Position numbers and translations under genes: made by a program. DNA of 64,000 nucleotides from Lutjanus erythropterus (Eukaryota > Chordata > Actinopteri > Lutjaniformes > Lutjanidae). Every line of letters starts with the position of its first letter. Position 1 is the first letter of the stretch. Below are positions 33,895-46,179 of the stretch, piece after piece. The DNA lies in assembly GCA_020091685.1 (NCBI GenBank), contig CM034599.1, forward strand, positions 40,069,945-40,133,944, written 5' to 3'. The notes under the pieces were generated by a model. The model was not told where the DNA came from and did no database searches. It saw only the letters and a program-made list of their open reading frames with translations.

Positions 33895-36110
33895 AAAACC
33901 AAAAAGAGAAATTTGATTTCTCCCAAAGACCCAAACATGCCTGCAATTCCAGGAAGGAAGGGGCATAAATATGGACAGTGCAGGCAGTAAGAAAAGACAA
34001 GAGACAATAGAACAGGAGGAGAAGGTAGCAAAGTTCCCTAAATTAGATAATTAGATTCTTGGCTTTTTTTTATAAACAGTCACAGTCCATAGAGGTCAAT
34101 CCTCCGAGCAATGATGCAGTAGTTCTGCTGCCTTCAGTGATGCATCAATGACCATGCAGCGGGTAACGTTGGGACAGAGATAACAACATGCACTGAGGCC
34201 CGTCATAACTACCTTACACCACTGGGACAGTGTAGGAAAGTCATTCAGGGCTAGCAAGATGACATCAACACTGACAAGTAATGTTTGCTAGCTAGCTACA
34301 TACAAATCTCCAGCTAACACCCAAGACAATTAAAACGCTATGATTTCATTAGTTGGATTATTATTTGTTTTTTGTTTTGTTTTTTGTTTTTTTGTTTTTT
34401 TTTCACATTTATTTATAAATTTATGTTGTAGGACCACTGAGCACCAGATGACATACGTAGGTATATAGGTAGTAGGAGGGTTAATAGGTGCGCTTGAGAT
34501 GAACTGTGCCTCACCTGGAAAATAGACGAGATCAGGCAGCCGCAGCAGGAGGTGGAGACAAAGCTGCAGTCGAGTTGGACAGATTCCAGCAGCCTTCGGA
34601 GAAAATACAGGAAGAGGCACTAACATCCTGTTAGATGAGCTGTAGGCTACCTGTAGTGTGAAGACCACATTCACAGCTGAGGCAATGAATTGCGTTCTTG
34701 ATCACTGATTGAAGCTGAAACCGGAGAGATCCTCCTACTGTCACATCCTCTGTCCTCTGTCCTATCTGCCTTGTAAAGCACTTTATAGCTGCTAGTTTGT
34801 GGCTGATAACAATAATATTAATAAAGGTTTTATGACTGATCAAACAATCTGCTTGTTAATAGATTAAAACTTCATTGCATAAGAGAAGAATAATACATCT
34901 AGCATTAAATGTTACAGTTACACAGGAAATTAGTATTCTATACAACATGTGGTGTTTGTTGTCAAAATGAATAGCCAATCAGAGCCTGTCAGCTCATCAA
35001 TCAGGTGACAGCCAGGCGTTTGCAGTCGGTGGAGAGCAACTGCGGCACCTGGTCTAAAAACTGCGGCCGCCTCGATTTTGTGAGGTTATCGTTGGGATCA
35101 AGTCAGACACAGATTTAACCAGCATGCATTGTGCGGTGATTGCCAATGATTGATTCTGTGCAGGCCCAGTTCATCTCTCCTGATGTCAGGTCATGGAGCA
35201 CAGCAGGATACATTTTTTTACCAGAGCAAGAGAGAGGCAGCTTGACAGACTTGTATTTTGCTTTTGACGTGGAATATAAATCACCTTCTTAATTGCCTGA
35301 GTGCAACTAAATGATGCATCAGAGCCTTTTGTTGTAAATTTTAATATTTTTTGAAGGGGCTCTTTTTTTGATAAATAGCTACAACATGCTACCCAAACAA
35401 ACCCATCACTATCTTATTTTTTCACTGCCACAAGAGAACTCCCTTGACTTGCTCTGATGTTGAGAATGCTTCGTTTGGAGATGTCTGTCCAAGCACATAA
35501 AACACAATGAGGCCTCTCCACTGTGTTTCCAATGACTTTGGTGAAGCTGTCAGTCTGGCAGCTAATTAGCTACAAGCTGACTGCGCCTGAACATCAGTGA
35601 TGCAATCAAGAGTGAAATGAAGTTAACAAGTGAGCAGAGGTTGGAATAGTGAACTAAAATTAGCAGAAATCTAATATAAAATAAAGCATAACAACACAGG
35701 TAGCTAACAGTGATGGATAAATGGTTGAAGCATCCAACATCTGCCAGTAAGAACCAAACCCAACCAATCAGTTGTATACTAACAATGTCCACTTTAAATA
35801 GTGTTAAATAACATCCACCTTAAGATCAATGTATTTGATGACATTTGGAACATGACAGGTGGGATCAGTGAAGATCATCTAACAATGCTGTGTGGGTATA
35901 AAACAAAAGAAGGATGATATACAGAGAATATACTATCGTTGCAGTAGTAGTAGTAGTAGTAGTGTATTTAAACTGCAACTTTCAATTCACAATGTTGTTT
36001 CACCAACACCCATAATTAATTCCATTTTTTTTCTCAATTTCCTTACAATACATTCAAAATCAAGTGTTTTTACCCTGCATAATGTCTGGTTCGAGTAAAC
36101 TTCATAATCA
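33895..36110. other. Non-genic sequence with candidate regulatory segment
   Basis: T/G-rich low complexity lies at 34,360-34,405. The segment 34,960-35,260 is unique-looking and holds clustered homeodomain-type motifs (annotated separately). A (TAG)n run lies at 35,941-35,962. No exon supported. Confidence 0.4.
34970..35250. promoter_or_regulatory. Cluster of PBX- and MEIS/PREP-type motifs
   Basis: It contains CTGTCA (34,986-34,991), ATCAATCA (34,996-35,003), TGACAG (35,006-35,011), TGATTGAT (35,147-35,154) and TGACAG (35,243-35,248). TGATTGAT is the PBX core and TGACAG the MEIS/PREP core. It lies about 13.6 kb upstream of nr5a1, whose mouse counterpart has an enhancer using PBX/PREP. Function is inferred only from motifs. 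Confidence 0.3.
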
Positions 36111-36300
36111 TAATCAGAATCAGAAATACTTTATTGATCCCTGGGGTGAAATTGTTGGTGTTACAGGTGCTCCCATTGAAGAATAGAAAATATATATGTG
36201 ACCACAGAATTATAAGAATAGGAAATTGAGATTTTCTGGCCATCAGACCAGACGCTATGTTTGGTGGACACCAAACACTGCACATCACCATGTTCAGAGA
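36110..36300. mobile_element. SINE/LINE-like tail and short Tc1-like fragment
   Basis: CAGAATCAGAAATACTTTAT-TGATCCCTGG (36,116-36,145) is a common fish retroposon phrase. GACGCTATGTTTGGTGGACA (36,251) followed by ACTGCACATCACC resembles a small stretch of a Tc1-like transposase. Both are short and uncertain. Confidence 0.4.
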
Positions 36301-36518
36301 GGGAGGGAGGGATGAATTAAAAGAGAGACAGAAAAAAAACACTGCTACTGTAGATGAAGCGTGATGAGAGCAGCGCCTGACATGCTGCGTGAGTCACACT
36401 GCTCAAGCAGGCAGTGTGGACGCTATAACCATTTAATATGAGTGCCAAAATGAAAACCAGCAGGTAATGCCACGCACACACACTGCTCCAGCATGTCATG
36501 TGAACAAGCAGTTATAGA

Positions 36519-36917
36519 GTGTTGGGGGACAATCAAAACTCCACCATTCAGTTCCACATATCCCTTTTAACATGTGTAATGTATTTAGAGGAAAAAGTCC
36601 CTTTTTCCTTTACATCATCTTTAATTTATTCATTAAAACTTGTTTGTTCATACCTCATTCTGTTCTGTACTGGTTTACTTAATCTAGACCAAGAGATGGA
36701 GCAAACTGGTTTAAAGGAGGCAGGAGTGCAGTGGGAGCACTGGCTTTTTCTTAGGGTCCCAGGGAAGGCCAGCTCTGAACGTCCATTCCCCCCTGTTGAC
36801 ATCCTTAAATACACCAGGTCCCTGCCAGGGCAGGAGGCTAGACTGATTCTGAAGCAGCTGGTAGAAGCAACCAGGAAGCTTCAATATACACTGAAATATT
36901 TTCCAATGAGACATTAA
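36519..36917 (+). CDS. Unrecognised 132-codon open frame
   Basis: The frame is open from an ATG at 36,519. Its second half (about residues 55-132) is less AT-rich than the surroundings and has a plausible protein composition, with charged and hydrophobic residues ending in LQYTLKYFPMRH. A TTACTTAATCTAG just before 36,690 could be an acceptor. No family was recognised, no donor follows, and it may be a relic of an unidentified element. Evidence for a real gene is weak. Confidence 0.15.
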   Translation: MLGDNQNSTIQFHISLLTCVMYLEEKVPFSFTSSLIYSLKLVCSYLILFCTGLLNLDQEMEQTGLKEAGVQWEHWLFLRVPGKASSERPFPPVDILKYTRSLPGQEARLILKQLVEATRKLQYTLKYFPMRH

Positions 36918-37234
36918 GATGGAAAACACTTTGACTGTCCCACACTTGAGGCTTTGGCTGTCACAGAGAAGACCTCGACCTGCCTCATCATACCTCAGCC
37001 CACATCCCACCAGAATGGTACCAGTGTTGGACCTGCAGGGCTGGTTCCACTACAGTGTGGAGTGGTCCTGTACGACATGCTGCACAAGTACAATTTGAGT
37101 CAACAAGGTTCGTGAGCAACAAACTCAACACCAACGAGAAGTTGTCTCAAAATTGCCAGGGTGTGTTCACCCTTGGCTCACATACGTCAGCTCTTCACCA
37201 GTTGGAACGTCATGTCCTTCCTGTTCATGTGAAT

Positions 37235-37560
37235 GCAATGTCTTAAGAACACCTTGAGGGAGTATTTTTCAAACTTGGTAAAAATGACCGCTTGGACTTG
37301 ACTTGGGTTAACTGACTGAAATTTTATGAAATTCCTCCGAAGTTACAGGTCAATATAGTGGTAAGATCCAGACTAAATTCCTTCAAAGTTTTCACTACAG
37401 ATATGATATAATTCTGGACAGACATGGACATAAACTGTAACTTGACTGGTTGGTGGAGACAAACAAGTGTGAGGCAGTAATTCTATTTTCTGACTGCTCT
37501 GTTTTATACGACCATCGACAGCCGACTTCTCACTCTTCTTAACTGGCCACTAGGGGCCGC
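37235..37560. repeat. Teleost dispersed repeat (ACCTTGAGGGAGTATTTTTC family)
   Basis: The phrase CCTTGAGGGA-TTTCAAACTTGG and the end AACTGGCCACTAGGGGCC resemble a frequent fish DNA repeat. Only one copy is in the window, so this rests on recalled resemblance. Confidence 0.4.
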
Positions 37561-38149
37561 AAGAGATCAACAACTGCTTCAGTTTGACATTTCAGTTTGA
37601 AGTCATCTTAATGTTGGAGGAACTTAGTAAATCTCCTCGGGTTGTATCTGGCAGTTGTGATGGCATTGCAGTAGGTGCTTCACCATCTGTTTTCTAGCTG
37701 GGATCTGCACTCTACTGCATGACTTCATCTAATTTAAATGGAAATAGTGCCCCTGTGAACTTATGTTAAATGTGCATTTGTGAGTTGACCTGACTTTACT
37801 GTCTGCACCTACAGAAATACCAAGAGCGAAATTGTGAATAGTTCAGACTCAGATCAAAGCAGGGGCTCATTTCTCAGATCTGCAACATGCAAGATGTGGT
37901 CACCAACATGAGATCATTCCTTCTCCCTTTACTTTTGACGTGTTTCACTAATCCGAACAAACAGCATACTTGTGACCCAAGTACAAGTATGTGAGAACAC
38001 TGTAGGACTTACATTTTATGTATCGTTGTGGAGATCATGGACAAACAGAATATCTTGTTGTTGCTTAAAACTGCTTTCATGAAAGGGATCGCAGATTAGC
38101 AGCATCATTTAAAATGAAATGAGCAAATACAATAAAGAAAGAACAGTTA

Positions 38150-38460
38150 ACCCCCAAAATCATATATTACATACATATACATATTTTCCCACTGTCTTGT
38201 AGTGCTATTTATCTATCTAGTCTAGTTTTGGAGATATCAGCTGCAGAGATGTCTGCCTTCTCTTCAGTAAAATATGACTAAAAGGCTTGTGCTGCTCAAA
38301 GCACCAAAGAAATACAAATGAAAAATTCAAAAACAGTGTCTCTATTCAGAAATCATGACTCAAGATAATCCATAGACCTTGCTGTGAGTAACGTCATGCA
38401 GGAACTACTTTCTTCCTGCAGTAGAATCTACTGGAAGACTTTCTTTCTGCTAGAAATAAA
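38150..38460. repeat. Dispersed repeat D, copy 2
   Basis: Second copy of 24,500-24,850, with the same order of shared blocks. Confidence 0.65.
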
Positions 38461-38934
38461 GTATGTCCTACATAAACTGCTCACAAGGTGTTGTGTAACC
38501 TGGTCATGATTTTTTGAAAGAGACACTGGATTGATTTTGTGGTGAATTGTTCTTTTGAGTTTAAAATTCACTCTTAAGATAATAAGATAAGCAGAGGTAA
38601 ATACATAATTAAAAATCAAATGCGCAAATAAATAAATAAAGACTTATTAAATACGACATCTTCACATAATTCACTGTATGCAGCGATTTAAGAACTGGCA
38701 GAGATTTCACTGTAATTCTAATATAATGTATTTGTGTGGGAGGCATTTACAACCATTATATAGCCATTCTCTCATAAATGTGTGCCAAACAACATGTTTT
38801 AATATCCTGTGAGAAAGTCATTATCAGGACAGTGAATGCCAAATGAAAAACAACACAAAAACTTCATCTTAGCAGCGTTCACTGCATGACGAGGGGCACT
38901 TGTGAGAGCTGCACAGCATTGATTCAGGGGGTGG

Positions 38935-38944
38935 GGTGTGCGTG

Positions 38945-38976
<32 letters not shown>

Positions 38977-38979
38977 GTG
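38935..38979. repeat. (TG)n microsatellite with G-rich flanks
   Basis: GGGGGTGGGG, then TG/CG units, then GGTGGGGGG. Confidence 0.85.
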
Positions 38980-39350
38980 GGGGGTGCATAATAAATCACC
39001 ACCTCTTCTTGCCCTTGACAAGGTTCCTGATTTTGAACAGCCCCTATTCTTGACGGTGCTCCTCTGAGAACTTGGCTTTTGTGTTCTGGTAACAATAGGA
39101 AAACGCCGTTAGTTGAGGCTAAACTCAATTGCAACCTTGCTCGCTCTTATAAATATATCTCCTGTGTGGTAATCCATCACGGCGGGCAGCAGCTCGGGAA
39201 CAAACCACTCACACAAATTCACATGTGAAACAGTTTGTCTGTGCTCACTCCTGAGAAACACATTGATTAAGGAACTAATGAGTGAATTAATGTAACTTTT
39301 AGCTTGACTCAAGCAAAATCTTGTATATGTCAGCTGTTTATTCACTAAAC

Positions 39351-39911
39351 CAGTGGATCCTAACCTTTTTTCCTTGGAGCCCCCCTTCTGAATCTAAGGA
39401 AAGCTGAGCCTCCCCAGCCTGCACACAGGCAAACTCACACCATAACAATAAGTGATTCATTCTAAATTTACATTTGTTTATATGGTTTATATGGTTCCTA
39501 TTTTTACATTTCCTCCTGTTTTATTGTTCATATATTCCTCTTGTTTGTATTGCTTATTTATGTATAATTTATTGTTCATTTATTTATTTAGGGGCTAATA
39601 AAGGATTATCTTATCTTAAATTTGCTGTCCAAAATCAACATTATTATAAATTGTTTCTATTCTTAGAACCTTTACCTTTGGTAAATGTTTCTGTTCTGAT
39701 ATAGTTAAACTTTTTTCTTCTTTCAACAACCCAATAGAACCACTTCACACACACTCATCATTATCAAAATAACAATAATGATTCATTATCACAGAGTTGT
39801 GGTCTACAAAGTAGCACGCTACTTTAATTGAAGACAATGAAATGTCTCTTTTTAAGTAGGTTTGTTTCCAGACTTCAGTATAAATTTTGGACCCCAGGTT
39901 GGGAACCAGTG
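39351..39911. mobile_element. hAT-type MITE with 8-bp target duplication
   Basis: Ends are CAGTGGATCC (left) and GGGAACCAGTG (right), inverted repeats typical of hAT elements. Flanking octamers are CACTAAAC (39,343-39,350) and CACTAAAG (39,912-39,919), 7 of 8 identical. 561 bp, no transposase. Confidence 0.75.
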
Positions 39912-39919
39912 CACTAAAG

Positions 39920-41550
39920 CAAAGGTTCAGGGCTCCTTGCAAGCCCCCCTCATGTACTGTATGTCCTGTCCCAGGTATGACGGGAGGCCTACCTTGTGTT
40001 GTCACAGTGTTTGAGAGCAACAGAGACTCAGTATCCCCACAGCAACTAACACTGACTAGACACTGACGTACAACAGTGCATATATTTTAGTCTTTAATTT
40101 TTATTATTGCTCAGGACAATTCAGTAGTCCCTGGATATGGTAGGGACTTGTCCCTACTGTCCCTCCCCAATTCTACACCCCTGCTTGAAATAAATAAAGA
40201 AACTGTGTTTCTAACATGCGTCTTTTCTTTGTCTTATGAGAAATAAATGAGATTCTTCTTTTGAGCTCACTGAAGTCTCATCTGTTTCTCCTAAACCTCC
40301 TCGCTTACAAGAAAAAATGAGCAAAACAAAAGCCAATCAGAAGATTTTTTGCTGAGCTCAGGTGTCTCAAAGGTGTCTTCTTGACGTCTGTATGGAGACT
40401 TTAATTTGACCACTGAGACAAACTGAAGATCTCATTTAAGACAACTGTTAAGACTCACTGTTATCTCAAGAGGTGATTATTTAAGACAAATTTAAGATCA
40501 GTGCAGCGAGACAGGTTGAATAAAAACATAAAAGGAACAATAATAGTACCCTGGGACTGTGATTGTTTGTGGAGAGGAAATTATGCTAAAATAATCATAA
40601 ACTTTATTTTAAAATAACAATATACAGACAAAAAAAAATCAGAAAAAGAAAACATAAAAAAGATATAAGACATAAGATAAAATATTCAGCAATGAATCAT
40701 GACAAGTAATATAAAAACCTCTAAAACAATTTTTAAATAAACACTATAAATGGGTAGTAAAAATCCTAAAACTGATGGCAGTGTTGATCACAATAAATCT
40801 TAACTTTCAACTTTTTCCAATGAAAAGTCACAGTTAGATCAGGTTGTCTCCAATACAAAGAGAATGCATCTAATAGCTTGCAAAGAAACACTGCAATGAA
40901 TTAACAGGCTAACCAACCTAACTACTCATATAGAATAGAAACAAAAAATACCAATAAGAATTCCTTATTGCTTCTAATAATAAATGTTTATGTATTGTAT
41001 GTTTTATAAGACTTATGTCTGATACTAGGATTTAGTCATGAAAATGGCCACTTTTGCATTTTTCTCATACAATAATACAATTCTTTTAATGTCTTGTAAG
41101 GATTTTTTAAACAATACTTGCAAGATTTCAGTTTCACAAATGGTCACCCAGCTCATAAGTTTGATATTGTGTGTGGATTTACTGTCATATACACACTTAG
41201 AAGTTCCCAAATTATATACGTTTCATATTATATATTTTTACTCAGGACCTTGTATCTGGTCTGATGGTCATATATATTATACACAAGTTTCAGATAAGTG
41301 ATACAAGCATTTAGTAAACATATCTATATTTTGACCGTATGGACACAGTGATGATAGATTCCTTTGCAAGCTTCTTTTTTTTTACACAAGGACTCTGTGA
41401 AGGAAAAGGGAAAGAGACTAAAATTCACTTGCTTCTGAAGTGTCTAGATGACAAACAATATACACATTTAAATGGTGTATTAAAGGTGTACTACAGCTTT
41501 TTATTTTTTCTGCATGTATGTCTTATTTATTTGGAAATCCAAATAAAATC
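39920..41550. other. Non-genic AT-rich sequence
   Basis: No exon, RNA gene or repeat with clear ends was recognised. Confidence 0.4.
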
Positions 41551-41554
41551 TCCT

Positions 41555-41810
41555 GTGACCACCTGTGGGTCACAACCCAGTCTTTGAGAATAACTGCTCT
41601 AGTGAGTATGTGGGGAAACAGGATGTTGTGTGTAGGACAAAATGGTCAAAATAAACTGTGTGTTCATGGTACTGAAGGAACGTGTCAGACAGTACAACGG
41701 AGGGACTCATCATAGAGCTTGACACCTGATGGGAACCTGCGGGTTTGGGTCGGGTTGGGCCATATTTCTCACATATTTCATGGGTTTACGCCAGGTTTGG
41801 GCTGTATCAC

Positions 41811-41853
<43 letters not shown>

Positions 41854-42537
41854 GTGGCAGGTGGTAGGTGCACCAGTCAGGGACCCTACAAATATATGTA
41901 CCTGTAGGAGGAACAGAGGTTCCGCTGTTGGTTTGTGCCGGTGGAATGAGGCAGGTGCACACCTCATTCCACACGGGCTGCAGGAAGACAGGTAGGCGAA
42001 TTTTGTTTGTTGTGGGTGAGTGTTGTTTGATGTCGTGTTTAGCGCACATTACATTTAATGTTTTTATTAATTTCAGACCTGCTTCCCCGCTGGGTTGAAG
42101 GCGGCTGGTAGTTCGTAGGGAAATTGACCTCCGACGCACCAGGTATTTTAAAGTTTGGTCGTAGTTTTCATGTTTTAATTGGTGTGTATTTTAATACTTT
42201 TTTTTGTAATACAGTGTTTTTATAATTGTTGATATGTGTTTCCTTGCAGAGCATCAGTGGCCTATACGCTGCTCTTGCCGGGACTCATTTGTTTGGTTTG
42301 TTTGTTTCTTTGGGGTTTTTTTCCTTTATCTAGTCCGTCCTGGCAAGTGAGCCAGTATTGGGCAAAAAAAGATGGGTCTTGCCCGTGGGATGGACTAGTT
42401 TCTTTTCTTTTCTTTATTCATGTTTGTTTGTTTTATTCCTTCGTCAGCTGCTTCCCCCTCATCACCACAACTCAGTTTACTCCCAGTTCGGCTGTTAGAG
42501 AGGGCAGAAGGTGTGCAAGTGTGCAGTGAAATATTCA
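41555..42537 (+). repeat. 5' LTR of the gypsy element
   Basis: Begins GTGACCACCTGTGGGTCACA and ends ...GTGCAGTGAAATATTCA. It matches 46,981-47,938 along its length. An (ATT)n run sits at 41,812-41,853. Most open frames drawn through it are low-complexity. Confidence 0.85.
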
Positions 42538-43015
42538 ACCAGACTGTAGCATCAGATGAGCATGCTAAACCCAAATCTCAAAGAGACCTGCATGACCAAT
42601 TCTGTGAAGGTGTTAGAGATCAGAGTCTGAGTGTAAGATTGAGAGATAAAGTTTGCTTAAACCCTGAGTGGTCAATTCGTGATGTACGAGGAGGCTGTTC
42701 AGTGGACAGCACAGTGTGAAGGGCAGTTATTTAAGCAAAAGGATAACTACTCACTTTTCCAATGAAGTTCAGGCGCAAGCTTCTTGTGAACCAGTTGAAA
42801 GTAAATCAAGTTATTCTGAACTTAAAGCCCTTATTGAAGCTCAACAGAGGCAGTTAGACTTGCTAATGAAAGCACTGCAACCTCAAAACAAGAGTCTGGG
42901 GCCCAGCCTCCACCTAAAGCTAAAAGAACCTCTGATGGGAAGCCTAGATGTTTTCGGTGTGATCAAAGAGGACACATAGCACGCTATTGTACTGCAGACC
43001 TCCCTAAAGCAACCT
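42538..43015 (+). pseudogene. gag relic of the gypsy element with CCHC zinc knuckle
   Basis: The zinc knuckle CFRCDQRGHIARYC (CX2CX4HX4C) is encoded at 42,949-42,990. Upstream coding sequence is present in shifted frames, with at least one frameshift between the open frame at 42,716-42,979 and the knuckle. The start of gag cannot be defined. Confidence 0.7.
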
Positions 43016-43169
43016 TCTCTGAACGAAACAAGACAATTGGAACAACAAGAACCCGTTAGTGAGCAAAGTCACACACATCTAGAGACAAATCTTGAGTCAG
43101 AACCAGATCCAACGGTTATGTCTGCACTGGTGAGCAAGTGCCCAGTAGTAGAAGTTAAATGGGGAAATT

Positions 43170-43480
43170 GTGGTTCCATCATTGTTGGATACAGGATCAA
43201 TGGTTACAACTATTACTAAGAGTATTTTTGATGAATTTGGCTATCTAACTGATGCACAGTTACATGACTGTGGTTGGTTAGATCTTAGGCAGGAGTGGCC
43301 TTGAGTTGCCATATCTAGGCTATTTGGAGTTGGACATTACTATACTGGGAAAACGTATGCCACGCAGAGGGGTCCTGGTAGTGAAAGATCCAGATGACCT
43401 CACATGCAGTATAAGAAAATGCAGACTCCAGGAGTCCTCGGAATGAATGTGATTAAAAGGTTCTATTATGAGCTATTTGT
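43170..43480 (+). pseudogene. Aspartic protease relic of the gypsy element
   Basis: LLDTGSMVTT is encoded at about 43,182-43,211. DTG is the catalytic motif of retroelement proteases. The frame is disrupted on both sides. Confidence 0.6.
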
Positions 43481-43869
43481 GCAGTATGGCGCCACCTTTT
43501 GATGTGCCTGGGGTGGCAGAGGTTCCAGAGTGGAGACGAGCCTCAGACACAAGTGGAGGAGACTATAGCCAACTCCCTGAGCCCTTCAAAGTGAGAGTGA
43601 AAGGTAAGAGCCCACTATGTGTGGCTGCAGGTACAACAATGGTCTCGTAACATGTCCAAGGCTCCTCACAGCAAAGCATTGAGTTTTTAGTAGAGCCATT
43701 ACGGCCAGAGGAGGGTGTACTTCAGAGGGTTTGCTAGTTTCACCTGCCTTGGTGGTGGAGGAGTTGAGGACAGGAAAGGGAAGGCTGGGATATGCCTATT
43801 TTTGAGGGATTGAGGATCTGAGCAACAGCAGGCAGCCGCATTACTTAATAAATATCACTTTTGTTTGCA

Positions 43870-44618
43870 AAAGATAATAATAATAATAATAATAATAATA
43901 ATGCATTTTATTTATAGGTGCCTTTCTTGACACTCAAGGTCACCTTACATCATCAACATAAGACACAATATTAAAAAGACAATAAAATACAAAAATACAG
44001 TTTAAAATTAGACAATGCAATTGTGATCAGGGGACTAAGCCAGTTTAAACAGATGGGTTTTGAGTTTGGATTTGAAATGTGGTAGTGAGTCTGTGTTACA
44101 GAGGTCAGGTGGAGTGAGTTCCAGAGCTGGGAGCAGAGCGGCTGAATGCTCTGCATCGGGGGACGATGAGATGGATGGAAGAAGAGGATCTGAGGGTGCG
44201 GCAGGTGTAGCAATGTGGAGGAGGTCAGAGAGATATGTAGGGCAAGGCTGTGGACAGCTTTGAAGGTAAGGAGGAGTATTTTATAGTTGATGATGTGTGA
44301 TGGGGAGCCAATGTAGCTGTTGTAGAATAGGTGTGATGTGATGGATTAAAGGGGTGCATGTAATGATACGGCGGCTGAGTTTTGGACCAGTTGTAGTTTA
44401 TGGAGGGTTTTATGCGGAAGGCCAAAGAGAAGAGAGTTGCAATAATCTAAACGGAGGTGACCAAACTGTGAACAAGAACAGCAGTTGAGTGAGGAGTAAG
44501 AGAAGGACGGCCGGTTGATGTTATGAAGATGGAAGTAGGCAGACCGAGTGATGTTATTGACATGGGAGGCGAAGGAGAGGGTGCTGTCGAGGATGACACC
44601 CAGAAGATGAAGCTGACT
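43870..44618 (-). mobile_element. 3' end of an L2-like LINE nested in the gypsy element
   Basis: Read on the minus strand it encodes, in broken frames, the C-terminal part of a LINE reverse transcriptase ([12 protein letters not shown] start near 44,440, then LHWLP-like). It ends in a 3' tail (ATTTATAGGTGCCTTTCTTG region on +) and an (AAT)n run at 43,876-43,903. It separates protease from reverse transcriptase sequence of the host element. Confidence 0.75.
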
Positions 44619-44629
44619 TGGGTTGCACT

Positions 44630-45300
44630 AATTTGATTCAGCATGAGATCCCCTTTTAGATGATACTCCTGTACATCAGCTATACCGTCACATCCTTCCT
44701 TCACAGTATGATATGGTAAGGAGCCCATAAAACAACTACTGGACAGCCAAGTAATTAGGGAAAGTAGTAGTCCATATGCATCTCCCATCGATTTGCAAAA
44801 GAAGGATGGTGGAATTAGATTGTGTGTAGACTATCTCCGCTGAATGCTAAAACCAGGAAAGATGCTTTCCTCTGCCGAGGATTGAAGAGTCACTGGATGG
44901 GCTTGCAGGAGCCAAGTGGTTCTCTACTCTGGATTTAGCCAGCTGCTATAACCAGGTTGAGGTTGCTGAAAAGACAGGGCAAAACAGCATTTTGCACCCC
45001 ATTTGGGCTATTTGAGTTTAATAGGATGCCATTTGGATTGTGCAATGCCCCTAGTACTTTTCAGCGCCATGGAGCGCATGTTTGGAGACTGCCGTTATCA
45101 ATCTGTCTTACTGTATCTTGATGATGTAATTGTGTTCTCCTTCCATTCAGCAGCATTTGGAGAGATTGGAGGAGGTCTTTTCTAGGCTGCAGAAACAGGG
45201 GCTTAAAGTAAAATTTCAAAGTGTAATTTCTTTCAGAAACAGGTGAAATATCTGGGCCATGTAGTGTCAGCTGATGGAGTAGCAACAGACCCAGATAAGG
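44630..45300 (+). pseudogene. Reverse transcriptase relic of the gypsy element
   Basis: Recognisable pieces are LDCV at about 44,815 (domain 2), [18 protein letters not shown] near 44,921-44,974, [16 protein letters not shown] near 45,018-45,066, and the active-site YLDD at 45,114-45,125. Single-base shifts between these pieces break the frame. Confidence 0.85.
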
Positions 45301-45479
45301 TAGAAGTGTGAGGGACTGAAGACCCCCACTAATTTGGCTGAGCTTGCTCGCTTCTAGGGTTTGCCAGTTATTATAGACGCTTCATTGCAGGATTTGCAAA
45401 GATGGCAGCTCCTTTGCATCATGTGGTGGCACAACTATGCCCAGGTACAAAGAAGGGTAAGACCCCAGGAAGCCATTGA

Positions 45480-45930
45480 CCTCAGTCTGGACAGCAGAAT
45501 GTGAAGAGAAGTTTGGTCAGCTTAAGAATGCATTAGTCTCTGCACCAGTGTTGGCCTATGCCGATTTCCAGAGGCCATTTGTGTTGAGATAGATGCAAGC
45601 CATGCAGGGCTGGGAGCAGTACTTTCCAGGAACATGGAGGAAAGCTTAGGCCTGTTGCTTATGCTAGTAGGGCACTCAGACCGGCTGAGAAGAACATGCA
45701 GAACTATAGCTCTATGAAGCTAGAATTCCTTGCTCTCAAGGGCGTGTCTGAGAAGTTCAGGAGTATTTGTTGGGAGGCTCCTGCACTGTGTATACTGACA
45801 ACAACCCTTAAGCACCTTGATACAGCAAACCTTGGGGCCAGAGCAGCGATGGGCAGCCCAGCTAGCCTTTGATCTTACCTTAAAATATCGCCCAGGGGCT
45901 CAAATGGCAATGCGGATGCCTTGTCCCGAC
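45480..45930 (+). pseudogene. RNase H relic of the gypsy element
   Basis: IDASHAGLGAVL-like sequence at about 45,588-45,625 and a tether TDNNPL at about 45,797-45,814 fit the Ty3/gypsy RNase H. Frameshifted. Confidence 0.65.
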
Positions 45931-46179
45931 AATATAGTGAGCCCGGTGCAGCTGGGGCCTTAGAGGGGAAAGGGAGTGTGAGGAGGGGAGTTTGTGTGTC
46001 CAGTCTGACATTTCTGTCCTTCCAGGTTGCTCCAAAGAGAGTTTAGCTAAGCTACAGGAGCAAGATCCAGTTATAGGACCACTTTTGGCCTGCTGGAGAA
46101 AAAGCCAGGCCACCTGATTCAAAGGAGAGGAGAGATTTGGTAAGGGCACCAGGAGCTCGCCACCAATGGGGCGGTTGAG

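Noticed and set aside
41710-41967. Poly-N, poly-I and poly-L frames at 41.7-42.0 and 47.1-47.5 kb
   Set aside because: They are (ATT)n runs in the two LTRs, not proteins.
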